Shown one piece after another: positions 21,345-28,680 of a DNA stretch of 28,680 bases. The stretch covers positions 1 to 28,680 of the forward strand of contig CAJUKA010000053.1 in NCBI GenBank assembly GCA_910586585.1, written 5' to 3'. A program made the position numbers and the translations under genes. The notes below the pieces were generated by a model that was not told the DNA's origin, did not search any database, and saw only the letters and a program-made list of their open reading frames with translations. This stretch comes from an uncultured Lachnospiraceae bacterium. GTDB lineage: Bacteria > Bacillota > Clostridia > Lachnospirales > Lachnospiraceae. Numbering within the stretch: position 1 is the stretch's first letter; every line of letters begins with the position of its first letter.

Positions 21345-23165
21345 TTAAAACTCCATCCCTCTCAAGATAAAGCAGTGAATATTCCTTCTATTATTTAATA
21401 ATGAAAGCACTTCCTTTGTGTTCTGTTCATTCAATGCAATGACAATTCCTATTTCGTCTTCCAATACTTCATCGAGCTGCCATACTTTTTTCCCATAGTA
21501 TAGTTGATCTTCATTTTCCTTTTTTGTAACAATATAACCTTCATATTGCGCCCATCCCCTCTGATAAAGAAATTTGGTAACTTTCTCTGCAACTTTTCCC
21601 GCTCCATATATGTATCTTTTTGTATATTTAAACCAAAATTCCTGAAAATATCCCTGAGATGTTTGAAAGAAATACCCTTTTTTCTCTTCAAAAATCATCT
21701 GATTGAATCTTAAAACCTCCATATTAGCATATTCATTTGTTTCTACAATTGCCGGATAATATCCCAATTTCCTTACTTGGTCGGGTAACCATTGCCCTTT
21801 CTTATTTTTACATATATCATTTAAACATGTACCTTTTATCCAAAAAGCATCCTCCCCCCAGATATAATTACAATTACCATATCTATCTAATGGGGGCAGT
21901 AACAAACCTAACTCCATTTCTTCTGTCATTAGTTTGCATATACGATAAATGATTTGGCTATTTATTATTAAATTTTTTTGAATATTATCTAATATCAAAT
22001 AATTTGAAAAATAATTTTCTTCGGCGGCTGCTTTCAAATAAATATATCCAATACACTCAAATCTTTTTGATATGTTTTTCCAAAACAAAAGAATTTCTTC
22101 CTTATTTTTAAAATAACATATTTCAACTTCTTTATACCGTTCTTTAATTGACTGAAATAAATCAAAATTCTCTATCCATAAATACATTTTTATTGTCTTA
22201 TCAATTTGATTAACATATGAAATTATATCTTCTAATCTTGTTAACGTATCAATACGGAAAATCACTACAGTTTTTGTGGAATCGTGTACGGATATGTCTT
22301 GGGTGTCTCCAGAGTTTAAGATATAGAACAAATTCATTTCAAAGATCAATTGATATGCATCATATCTTCTTAACAAATCCTGCCAAATCATTTGAATATT
22401 ATAATCTGTAGTATCACTAATATAACGTAATATTTTAAGTGCATTTGTTTGAAAAAAACTACGACTCACTAAAGATTTTCTCTTTAAAATAGGAAATCCT
22501 TTATTAATAAGTAAATCATATGGCATTAATTCAGTCCAATTTATTCCCTTTTCCTCATAACCATATTCAAAAGTAGTTGTATCAATAAACGTTTCATATG
22601 AAAATCCATATTTAGAAAAAAACTGAGTAAATTCTATTTCAAAATTATCTACCGCATCTATAAAAGAATCTATATCCTTCATTTTCAGCCAAAATTCTGA
22701 AAAATAACTACTTTTTAGCATCTCTGATCTTATTACTAAAAAATAAGATTGAAGATGTCTTGAAATGATTCGCTTTACATTTCCTTTATTATCTCCATGT
22801 ATTGAAAGTCCCCAAAAATCACATGGAGAATTTTCCATCCTTTTAAATATATTAGAAAGAGGACAAAATGGACCATAAAACGTATCATTAATCAAAAGTA
22901 GTTCGTCCCACTTTTTACAGTTATTAAGACCTATAACATTACATAAAACATCTCTATAAGCTCCTCCGTCAAATCCATAATTTTCTCTCTCTATTATATT
23001 ATTTGTATATGTTAAAAATAATTCTTTACTTGCTTTCACTAAAATACAATTACTGACAATAAATAAATCATCAACATTATTTTTAATTTGTGTTAGTAGA
23101 TATTCAACATATTTTCCAGCTATTCCCTGTTTGTCATAAAAAACAAAAATTCCTAATCTTCTCAT
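21345..23165 (-). CDS. RgpF-like rhamnan-synthesis protein with C-terminal Rossmann module
   Basis: The 606-residue protein begins with the RgpF (PF05045-type) domain: LGIFVFYDKQGIAGKYVEYL, ENYGFDGGAYRDVL, WDELLLINDTFYGPF and DFWGLSIHG. RgpF proteins take part in assembling rhamnose-rich cell-wall polysaccharides. A second segment (about 280-500; VVIFRIDTLTRLEDIISYV, LGLLLPPLDRYGN) resembles the C-terminal half of long RgpF proteins but is diverged. The last 97 residues are the Rossmann module (KRYIYGAGKVAEKV, GYIVTKKENED, IGIVIALNEQNTKEV). The start is MRRLGIF with a weak AAGGG upstream, 16 bases after the preceding stop. Base composition is very AT-rich here. The sugar specificity is not readable. 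Confidence 0.85.
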   Translation of the reverse strand: MRRLGIFVFYDKQGIAGKYVEYLLTQIKNNVDDLFIVSNCILVKASKELFLTYTNNIIERENYGFDGGAYRDVLCNVIGLNNCKKWDELLLINDTFYGPFCPLSNIFKRMENSPCDFWGLSIHGDNKGNVKRIISRHLQSYFLVIRSEMLKSSYFSEFWLKMKDIDSFIDAVDNFEIEFTQFFSKYGFSYETFIDTTTFEYGYEEKGINWTELMPYDLLINKGFPILKRKSLVSRSFFQTNALKILRYISDTTDYNIQMIWQDLLRRYDAYQLIFEMNLFYILNSGDTQDISVHDSTKTVVIFRIDTLTRLEDIISYVNQIDKTIKMYLWIENFDLFQSIKERYKEVEICYFKNKEEILLFWKNISKRFECIGYIYLKAAAEENYFSNYLILDNIQKNLIINSQIIYRICKLMTEEMELGLLLPPLDRYGNCNYIWGEDAFWIKGTCLNDICKNKKGQWLPDQVRKLGYYPAIVETNEYANMEVLRFNQMIFEEKKGYFFQTSQGYFQEFWFKYTKRYIYGAGKVAEKVTKFLYQRGWAQYEGYIVTKKENEDQLYYGKKVWQLDEVLEDEIGIVIALNEQNTKEVLSLLNNRRNIHCFILRGMEF

Positions 23166-23181
23166 ATTTTATTGACCCTTC

Positions 23182-24414
23182 TTATTCCATTTTTTTAATA
23201 TCTACATAACAAATATAATTATGAAAATCTTTTTCCTCCAATAAATTTATAATCTCTTCTTTCAATGCGAATCCAACAGAAATAATAATTCCTATAGCTT
23301 CCAAATCATCTATCATAGAGAAAGAAACTATCGGAATTCCATCTATATTTTTCTTTGTGCCAATCTTTGATTCAATCACAGCTTCTGGCCTAATTCTTAA
23401 ATTTCTCAACATAGATAAACATTGATTGCCTATTATCCCTGCTCCATATAAATATATTTTTTTATGTTTATTGCAGAATTTTTGTATATAATCATTTTGT
23501 TTTCTGAATCTTTCTACCTTCTCAAATGTATTAACATCAAAACTTTTATTTAAAATATCAAACATCTTCGCAATGTATTCTTGCTGTTGCAATAATTGTT
23601 TTGCTGCATACGTTGGGCATACAATAGTTCCTGTATCATATCCTGCGTCCTGCGCGACATATGCCAAAACCCTTTCAATAGCATGACTTATTGTTCCATC
23701 ATTAGGTAACGGTTCGTCCTGAAAATCTTCATATTTCCAATCTCGTTCAAAAAGTTTTCTCAAAGCATTTGTTCTGCACCAAAAAACAGTACCTATAGTA
23801 ATAGGTGGAATTTGTGGGTCTATACCACAATTCAGATTCCATTCAGAGCAAATATTCTTTGTGTTTTTATAGTTATTTCTCCATAATTCTCTGCCCCATA
23901 TATACCAATCAAAACTTGATGGTTCTGGTGGAACAAGGAGCCCGATATTCTCATTTTTTTGAAAAAGTGTAATTACATTTCGAATATAATCCTTGCTTCT
24001 AATCAAATTATGCCACATATTTTCAGCCCATAATTTTACACGTAGAATATCAGAATCATATCCTGCCTTTTTATCATGCAAAAAACATACATAATCATAT
24101 TGGAGAAAAATTTTTTTGCTTGATACTAATAATGCACTAATATCTCTCCCACGATTTTTTTTCTCTATCAAATGAATTTTCTTATCTGATACCATATTCA
24201 GTATATCAAAATTAGATGATATAACATAAATGTCTGCTATTGCAGATATTGCATAAAGCTGATTTAAATACCACTTTGCATATTCTGTATAATACAAATT
24301 CACAATTACTGCTATTGAATTTTCCTTACATAAAGTATCATTACTTTCTATACAGTTATCAGGAAGAATAAAATATAAATTTTTATCCTTACGAATATTA
24401 TATACATTTTTCAT
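23182..24414 (-). CDS. Second RgpF-like protein with C-terminal Rossmann module
   Basis: The 410-residue protein matches the C-terminal half of RgpF proteins: IAVIVNLYYTEYAKWYLNQL, KNRGRDISALLVSS, YDYVCFLHDKKAGYD, LLVPPEPSSFDWYIWGRELW, and SHAIERVLAYVAQDAGYDTG. The Rossmann module starts near residue 316 (KKIYLYGAGIIGNQCLSML, AVIESKIGTKK, GIIISVGFALKEEI). With the neighbour at 21345 it may represent a long RgpF split in two or two separate paralogues. The start at 24414 is three bases after the previous stop and lacks a strong ribosome binding site, suggesting coupled translation. It probably works on the inner face of the membrane on a lipid-linked glycan. Confidence 0.83.
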   Translation of the reverse strand: MKNVYNIRKDKNLYFILPDNCIESNDTLCKENSIAVIVNLYYTEYAKWYLNQLYAISAIADIYVISSNFDILNMVSDKKIHLIEKKNRGRDISALLVSSKKIFLQYDYVCFLHDKKAGYDSDILRVKLWAENMWHNLIRSKDYIRNVITLFQKNENIGLLVPPEPSSFDWYIWGRELWRNNYKNTKNICSEWNLNCGIDPQIPPITIGTVFWCRTNALRKLFERDWKYEDFQDEPLPNDGTISHAIERVLAYVAQDAGYDTGTIVCPTYAAKQLLQQQEYIAKMFDILNKSFDVNTFEKVERFRKQNDYIQKFCNKHKKIYLYGAGIIGNQCLSMLRNLRIRPEAVIESKIGTKKNIDGIPIVSFSMIDDLEAIGIIISVGFALKEEIINLLEEKDFHNYICYVDIKKME

Positions 24415-24416
24415 AT

Positions 24417-25313
24417 TTATTTTTTCTCGCTCTCTAAACCGTAATTCTTCAAATCTGCTGTTGATTCATAAATCTCTTTTATATTTTGATTTTGCAATAA
24501 TTTCTTCACTGTTTCATTTACTTTATCCTTAATTATCCACCAAACCAAATAACCATAACTTTGCCTTCGGTAATTATTTTTAACATTTACATCATTATGA
24601 AAACTCATTTCTGAAGACTGATTCACTTTATGATAAATAAAAGTATCATGAACATATATTTGACGCAGACTATATTTTTTACACATGAAATATAAAATTG
24701 GCTCTTCCGCATAAAGAAACGTTTTTTTATAAAACCCACTATAATGTTTAAAAAAGTCTGGAGTAAATAATATTGCACATCCCTGAATTATTTTTTTCTC
24801 ATTTCTTTTTTTAGGTGCTGGAACCATAAACAGCCATATCACTTTTCCACATTGTATTAAATACAGTTCCAATATAATTTTTAACATTTCAATAAATGAC
24901 AGATCGTATAAAAATTCTTTTTGCGTAGCATCTCCTTTTAAATGAATTGCGGAACCTATCATACCAACACCATGTTCATAATGATTCAATAATTTCTCAA
25001 AAAAATCTTTTTGTTCAAATATCGTATCATTATTTACAACAAGTACAAAATCTGTATGAAATCTCTGACGTGCAATGGCAATTCCAATATTGTTTCCCTT
25101 TGCAAATCCATAGTTCTGCCCTGTTCTGATGACTATTATTCTGTTGTTATTTTTATATTTTTTGCTTAGTATTTTATATGATTCATTATTTGAGTGGTTA
25201 TCAACAATTACAATTCCTTCTAATTCATAATTCATTTCAAATATACTTTCTACGCACTCAATTGTGTCCAAATAATTCAGATAATTTAAAATCACTACGC
25301 TTACTTTATTCAT
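24417..25313 (-). CDS. GT2 glycosyltransferase (rhamnosyltransferase-like), no Rossmann module
   Basis: The 298-residue protein is a compact GT2 of the WbbL/rhamnosyltransferase type: VSVVILNYLNYLDTIECVES, IVIVDNHSNNES, GQNYGFAKGNNIGI, and VLVVNNDTIF as the donor/metal site. IQGCAILFTPDFFKHYSGF and FLYAEEPILYFMCKK follow. A hydrophobic stretch around residues 145-165 (LELYLIQCGKVIWLFMV) may touch the membrane. Unlike the other GT2 enzymes of the cluster it ends after the catalytic domain. The start has GGGGGTCTT upstream. Transfer of rhamnose is suggested by the resemblance and the RgpF neighbours but is inference. Confidence 0.87.
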   Translation of the reverse strand: MNKVSVVILNYLNYLDTIECVESIFEMNYELEGIVIVDNHSNNESYKILSKKYKNNNRIIVIRTGQNYGFAKGNNIGIAIARQRFHTDFVLVVNNDTIFEQKDFFEKLLNHYEHGVGMIGSAIHLKGDATQKEFLYDLSFIEMLKIILELYLIQCGKVIWLFMVPAPKKRNEKKIIQGCAILFTPDFFKHYSGFYKKTFLYAEEPILYFMCKKYSLRQIYVHDTFIYHKVNQSSEMSFHNDVNVKNNYRRQSYGYLVWWIIKDKVNETVKKLLQNQNIKEIYESTADLKNYGLESEKK

Positions 25314-25338
25314 AAGACCCCCACAATGCAGGTAGTTA

Positions 25339-25818
25339 TCATTGTAATTTAGTTAAAATATCATCAATGGAGAGAATCTCCGCTTCTGTATGTTTTTTTA
25401 AAGTCTCTGATATTTCCAAGAAATCATAGCTAGGCGTAACTACTATTGTCTGAACTTCTGGTAAATAATCTTCTGGTATGAAAAAATCATACTTCTCATT
25501 TTTTTGATTTTGATTTTTATCAATCAAATATGCTACTTTAGTATCGGATTGTTCTAATTCCTGTAGCAAACATTTACCTAATTTACCCATTCCATAAATT
25601 GCTACTGTTTCAATTCCCCGCTCTGTAAAATAATCTTTTATACGCTTACCACTTTGAATAACGCCAATCCATTTGCACGCTAATCTAAAACTCTGTGCAT
25701 TTCTTTTTGCCTGATTGTCCTTACTCATTAGTTCTGGCTCACATTTTTTTATCATCCAATAAATACCTGATATAGCACCACCTATAGCAGAGGCAATACA
25801 TAGCATAATCTTTTTCAT
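25339..25818 (-). CDS. Membrane-anchored stand-alone Rossmann-module protein (159 aa)
   Basis: The start at 25818 (MKKIMLCIASAIGG) is fixed by GGAGGAATTGTCTATG; a longer frame from 25887 overlaps the upstream gene and has no such site. Residues 3-24 form one transmembrane helix, followed by a basic linker. The module comes next: TVAIYGMGKLGKCLLQEL, VAYLIDKNQNQK, TIVVTPSYDFLEISETL, and a closing helix. The predicted topology puts the module in the cytoplasm at the membrane. The sequence is similar in outline to the 137-residue protein at 20910. It may recruit or sense lipid-linked or nucleotide-linked sugars for the cluster; I know no characterised homologue. Confidence 0.78.
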   Translation of the reverse strand: MKKIMLCIASAIGGAISGIYWMIKKCEPELMSKDNQAKRNAQSFRLACKWIGVIQSGKRIKDYFTERGIETVAIYGMGKLGKCLLQELEQSDTKVAYLIDKNQNQKNEKYDFFIPEDYLPEVQTIVVTPSYDFLEISETLKKHTEAEILSIDDILTKLQ

Positions 25819-25861
25819 AGACAATTCCTCCAAACTGAGATTTTCATAAATTAAAACAATA

Positions 25862-27130
25862 TCAAACCATATTCCTTTCGTAGTCATAAATATTTATAAT
25901 TTTGTCGTAAGAACACAATCCTTGCTCTTTGATTTGTTCTAAGATTTCTTTATAATAGCTGCTTGCAATAATGATAAGAGCATCCTCTTCACTTCGAATT
26001 GCTTCTGGACTCTTTATCAGTTTTCCCATAAATTTACTCCCTTGCTTGTGAGTATTATTATCTACAAAAAATGTGTCTGAATGGATCGGAATATGATATT
26101 GTTCAATAAATCTTGAAGCTGCTATTCCAGTCCCCCATATAATTGTTTTTTTATGAGCCATCTCACTAAATACTTCTAATGAAAAAGGTATGCGGATATT
26201 TGAAATTTGTGTTTGATGTATTTGCAGCCATTCCATTACGATATTGAAATACGTTTTATACAATTCTGACATCATAGGAATTGTTCCTGAAACAAGATCC
26301 TGAAAATAACTTTTTACTGCTTCTTGATACTCAGATTTAATGATAATTTCAAAATCACTTTCATATTTTTCACCAAAAAATTTAAAAAATCCGATGTGTG
26401 CAAATGCAACTGTTATATGTCTCTCATATTCTGTTAGTCTGGATGCCAATCCTTTTCCATGTCGTCTTGAATAACCAACACTTTCATTTAAAAAATAGGC
26501 TTTTCCTCTCTTCAAATGAATCAAATTTCTTGCTGAATCAGCTCGAAACATTTCCTCAAACTGTGTTCCAATCAGATCGGAATATTCTTTAGGTATTCCG
26601 TCTGAAAAATATACATTTCTATAAGTACTTGCAAAAGTATTAGATAGCACACTTTTTCTTTTTAAATAATCTTCATAAGTGCTTGTATATTCATGTATTG
26701 TTGGACGGTTGTAATATGGCTCAGTCGTTCCATCATTATAAAGTTTATATGCATTTGTTCCATATATTGTATACTGCGGATTTTTATCCAGAAAACTTAC
26801 CGCTTTTTGAAGACGCATATCATCTGTCCAGTAATCATCAGGATCTAATACACAGAAATATTCACTATCCATTTTCTTCAACGCTTTTAAAACATTTTGA
26901 AATAATCTGCAATTTTTATCTGAATATAGTGCTAATATTTTATTTGAATATTTGAGTTCATATTCTCTTATGATATTTTGAGAATCATCTTGAGAACAAT
27001 CATCTGTTATAATAATCTGATAATCAAATGTAACCTTTTGCATCAAAATAGAATCTAATGCCTGCCTTATATATTGTCCATTATTATAAGATGGCACAAT
27101 AACCGTCATCTTATATTGAAAGTGATTCAT
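25862..27130 (-). CDS. GT2 glycosyltransferase with C-terminal Rossmann module
   Basis: The 422-residue protein has a GT2 domain of a type distinct from the tandem trio: MTVIVPSYNNGQYIRQALDS, IIITDDCSQDDSQ, and CVLDPDDYW as the DxD-type site. YSRRHGKGLASR lies in the acceptor half. The Rossmann module starts near residue 325 (KKTIIWGTGIAASRFIEQ, TFFVDNNTHKQGSKF, LIIIASSYYKEILEQI); its last strand SSYYKEI resembles the one in the LicD protein (CSFYYKEI). The ATG overlaps the aminotransferase stop by four bases and is preceded by GAAGGAGG. It probably acts early in glycan assembly, judging from its place in the operon. Confidence 0.88.
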   Translation of the reverse strand: MNHFQYKMTVIVPSYNNGQYIRQALDSILMQKVTFDYQIIITDDCSQDDSQNIIREYELKYSNKILALYSDKNCRLFQNVLKALKKMDSEYFCVLDPDDYWTDDMRLQKAVSFLDKNPQYTIYGTNAYKLYNDGTTEPYYNRPTIHEYTSTYEDYLKRKSVLSNTFASTYRNVYFSDGIPKEYSDLIGTQFEEMFRADSARNLIHLKRGKAYFLNESVGYSRRHGKGLASRLTEYERHITVAFAHIGFFKFFGEKYESDFEIIIKSEYQEAVKSYFQDLVSGTIPMMSELYKTYFNIVMEWLQIHQTQISNIRIPFSLEVFSEMAHKKTIIWGTGIAASRFIEQYHIPIHSDTFFVDNNTHKQGSKFMGKLIKSPEAIRSEEDALIIIASSYYKEILEQIKEQGLCSYDKIINIYDYERNMV

Positions 27131-28260
27131 TGCATAACCTCCTTCGATTTAAGTATATGCTCTGTAACTTTTCTAATTTGTGCTGTATTTAGATATGGAT
27201 GCATTGGCAGGGACAAACAGCGTTCACATACCTTTTCTGTAACCTTGTATTCTAATCCCCTGTACTGGTATTTCCTAAAAGCCTCCTGCATGTGCATTGG
27301 TTTTCGATAATAAACTGCTGTTGGAATATTCTGTTCCTTTAACAGCTTTATTACCTGCTCTCGTTCCTTATTGTTTTGAAAACAGACTGTGTATTGTGCC
27401 CAACTTGAAACAAATCCTTCTTTCACAACAGGTACTTTTACTACATCTTGCAATCCTTTCGTATATTCCTCTGTAACTTGATTGCATTTTTCAATTTCCT
27501 CATCAAAAAACTTTATTTTCTCTAATAAAACTGCTGCCTGTATAGTATCCAACCGTGAATTCATCCCAATTCGAACATTGTCATACTTGTCCATTCCTTT
27601 TCCATGGACTCTATATGAACGAATCAAATCCGCCCACGCATCATTCTCTGTAAATACCGCGCCTCCATCTCCATAACAACCTAATGGCTTTGCCGGAAAA
27701 AACGAGGTGGTTGATATATCTCCAAAACTACATGCTTTTTTTGTTCCGATTCTCCCGCCGAATCCTTGTGCTCCATCTTCCAGTATCAAAAGACCATATC
27801 TTGCTGCAATTTTTCTTATCTGTTCAAAGTCAGCAGGTTGTCCAAACAAATCAACTGCTACAATAACTCTTGGATTTAAATTTGTTTTTTCTAACACATA
27901 TTGGATTGCCTGTTCAAGGCTTTGCGGGCTGATATTATAAGTATCCTCATCTATATCTACAAATATTGGTGTTGCTCCAACCAATGGAACAACTTCTCCA
28001 CTCGAAAAAAAGGTGAAGTCCGGCACAAAAACTGCATCTCCTGATCCAATATCCCAGGTCATTAATGCAAGCTGCAGGGCATCTGTTCCGTTTGCACAGG
28101 TGACACAATGTTTTACTCCCACATATTCTGCAAGTACTTCCTCTAATGCTGCTACTTGCTTTCCCTGTATAAAATTGACCTTTGTAAGTACATTTTGTAT
28201 TGCATTATCTATTTCTGTTTTATGAAGTTGATACTGTTGTTTTAAGTCCCGAAATTCCAT
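27127..28260 (-). CDS. DegT/DnrJ/EryC1/StrS-family sugar aminotransferase (WbpE-like)
   Basis: The 377-residue PLP enzyme is complete for the family. Landmarks are CANGTDALQLAL (52-66, cofactor phosphate site), FTFFSSGEVV, GATPIFVDID, VDLFGQPAD, ILEDGAQGFGG (Asp162 and Gln165 at the PLP ring), SFFPAKPLGCYGDGG with Lys191 as the Schiff-base lysine, and GMNSRLDTIQAA. Such enzymes aminate keto-sugars on a nucleotide, for example the UDP-3-keto-uronate used by WbpE, using glutamate. No dehydrogenase or dehydratase for the keto substrate is in the window, so it must be encoded elsewhere. The start at 28260 has AAAAAGGAG upstream. It is the first gene of the cluster; a palindrome lies about 90 bases upstream. 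Confidence 0.92.
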   Translation of the reverse strand: MEFRDLKQQYQLHKTEIDNAIQNVLTKVNFIQGKQVAALEEVLAEYVGVKHCVTCANGTDALQLALMTWDIGSGDAVFVPDFTFFSSGEVVPLVGATPIFVDIDEDTYNISPQSLEQAIQYVLEKTNLNPRVIVAVDLFGQPADFEQIRKIAARYGLLILEDGAQGFGGRIGTKKACSFGDISTTSFFPAKPLGCYGDGGAVFTENDAWADLIRSYRVHGKGMDKYDNVRIGMNSRLDTIQAAVLLEKIKFFDEEIEKCNQVTEEYTKGLQDVVKVPVVKEGFVSSWAQYTVCFQNNKEREQVIKLLKEQNIPTAVYYRKPMHMQEAFRKYQYRGLEYKVTEKVCERCLSLPMHPYLNTAQIRKVTEHILKSKEVMQ

Positions 28261-28348
28261 AAAGAACTCCTTTTTCCTATTTTTTTAACGGACAGCAAAA
28301 TCTCATTTTTCTTCCGCTGTGCGCGTCTTGTGCTGCAAAGTAGTTTTT

Positions 28349-28366
28349 TGTACACAATTTTGTACA
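28349..28366. promoter_or_regulatory. TGTACA palindrome upstream of the polysaccharide cluster
   Basis: TGTACA, six bases (CAATTT), TGTACA form a dyad 89-106 bases before the aminotransferase start. TTTTGTACA also occurs twice as a direct repeat with a 12-base period. It is the only dyad in the leader of the 14-gene cluster apart from the terminator. No consensus -10/-35 pair was found near it, so a regulator-dependent promoter is possible. Confidence 0.4.
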
Positions 28367-28368
28367 TC

Positions 28369-28438
28369 AAAAAATCCCAATGTATTTATGCTTCTGTTTC
28401 CTGTTCTTACAACTGCATACTTTACATTGGGATTTTTT
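28369..28438 (-). terminator. Long-stem terminator between the Rpn-type gene and the cluster
   Basis: AAAAAATCCCAATGTA (28369-28384) and TACATTGGGATTTTTT (28423-28438) are perfect 16-base inverted arms with a 38-base loop. The arms end in A/T runs, so it could act in both directions. It lies 24 bases past the stop of the minus-strand gene at 28463 and insulates the cluster from it. Confidence 0.7.
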
Positions 28439-28462
28439 TTCATTATTTATTGTCGGTTACTG

Positions 28463-28680
28463 TTATTTCCAATACATGCTCATAAATACTTCCGTTTCCT
28501 CTGCACTCTTTTGGTATTCCTCCATAATATACTGTCTGGTATCTTCCTGTGGAATCCCCCATTTTTTATTGGAACGGATCACACCTATAATCTCTCCTTC
28601 TATCCTGCCCTCTTCCCGGCCTTTCTCTCTGCCTTCTTCTCTGCCTTCTTCTCTGATTTCCTGAATCGCAAGACACATAT
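28463..28680 (-). CDS. Rpn-family nuclease/putative transposase, 3' part only
   Basis: The visible 71 residues are the C-terminus of a protein that continues beyond the window. They contain the low-complexity Arg/Glu/Gly helix EEGREEGREKGREEGRIEGE typical of the tails of Rpn (recombination-promoting nuclease, formerly transposase_31 / PD-(D/E)XK) proteins. NKKWGIPQEDTRQYIMEEY then leads to the terminal SMYWK. The nuclease domain would lie upstream, outside the window. Family members cut DNA and promote recA-independent recombination; some are linked to phage defence through internal short forms. The identification rests on the tail alone. Confidence 0.6.
   Translation of the reverse strand, partial: MCLAIQEIREEGREEGREKGREEGRIEGEIIGVIRSNKKWGIPQEDTRQYIMEEYQKSAEETEVFMSMYWK

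Noticed and set aside
28463..28680. Arg/Glu/Gly repeat as a DNA tandem repeat of its own
   Set aside because: The GAAGGCAGAGAAGAAGG-type periodicity is explained by the coding of the low-complexity helix in Rpn-type protein tails.

Overview
The window looks like a chromosomal segment of a low-GC Gram-positive gut anaerobe, most likely a Lachnospiraceae-type Clostridia. The reasons are AGGAGG-type ribosome binding sites, AT-rich coding, and familiar Lachnospiraceae mobile debris (IS66, TnpV, an Rpn-type tail). This assignment is inference from style and gene families, not from a marker gene. No rRNA, tRNA or CRISPR array was seen.

The left third (1-9215) is a mosaic of broken and mobile DNA around a few intact genes. 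It starts with a fragment of a Lys/Glu-rich element protein (1-234, minus). Next is a minus-strand string of a winged-helix regulator (491-967), a DUF318/ArsP-type permease (964-1866) and a DUF362 protein (1859-2533) that has lost its 5' end next to a transposase stub (2667-2879). An intact hicAB toxin-antitoxin pair follows (2971-3583), with a near-perfect promoter, palindromic operators and a terminator. After it come small genes of unknown function (3732-4328), a 5'-truncated IS66 transposase (about 4467-5597) and a TnpV tail (5680-5890). A complete GH133 amylo-alpha-1,6-glucosidase (6073-8073) lies next to a frameshifted SUKH-like pseudogene (8141-8619). A 600-base stretch of hairpins and dead transposase pieces (8620-9215) closes the region.

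The right two thirds (9216-28260) is one long minus-strand, operon-like cluster of 14 genes with gaps of a few bases to about 50 bases or short overlaps. Read 5' to 3' on the minus strand it encodes: a DegT/WbpE-like sugar aminotransferase, a GT2 glycosyltransferase, a membrane-anchored Rossmann protein, a GT2, two RgpF-like rhamnan-synthesis proteins, a free Rossmann protein, an alkaline-phosphatase/sulfatase-superfamily enzyme, three GT2 enzymes in tandem, a COG5610-type HAD protein, a CDP-glycerol-transferase-like GT-B fused to a probable beta-propeller, and a LicD phosphotransferase. Together they probably build and decorate a surface polysaccharide containing amino sugar, perhaps rhamnose, and phospho-substituents such as phosphocholine or glycerol phosphate.

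The most striking feature is that ten of these 14 proteins carry, or consist of, the same kind of roughly 95-residue Rossmann-like module (hhhYGxGxxG, then a strand ending D/T-K/N, then a third hydrophobic strand). It is attached to GT2, RgpF, HAD and LicD enzymes alike and also occurs alone twice. I propose it is a shared ligand-sensing or complex-assembly domain for this pathway. Upstream of the cluster lie a long-stem terminator (28369-28438) and a TGTACA palindrome (28349-28366). The window ends in the 3' part of an Rpn-type nuclease/transposase gene.
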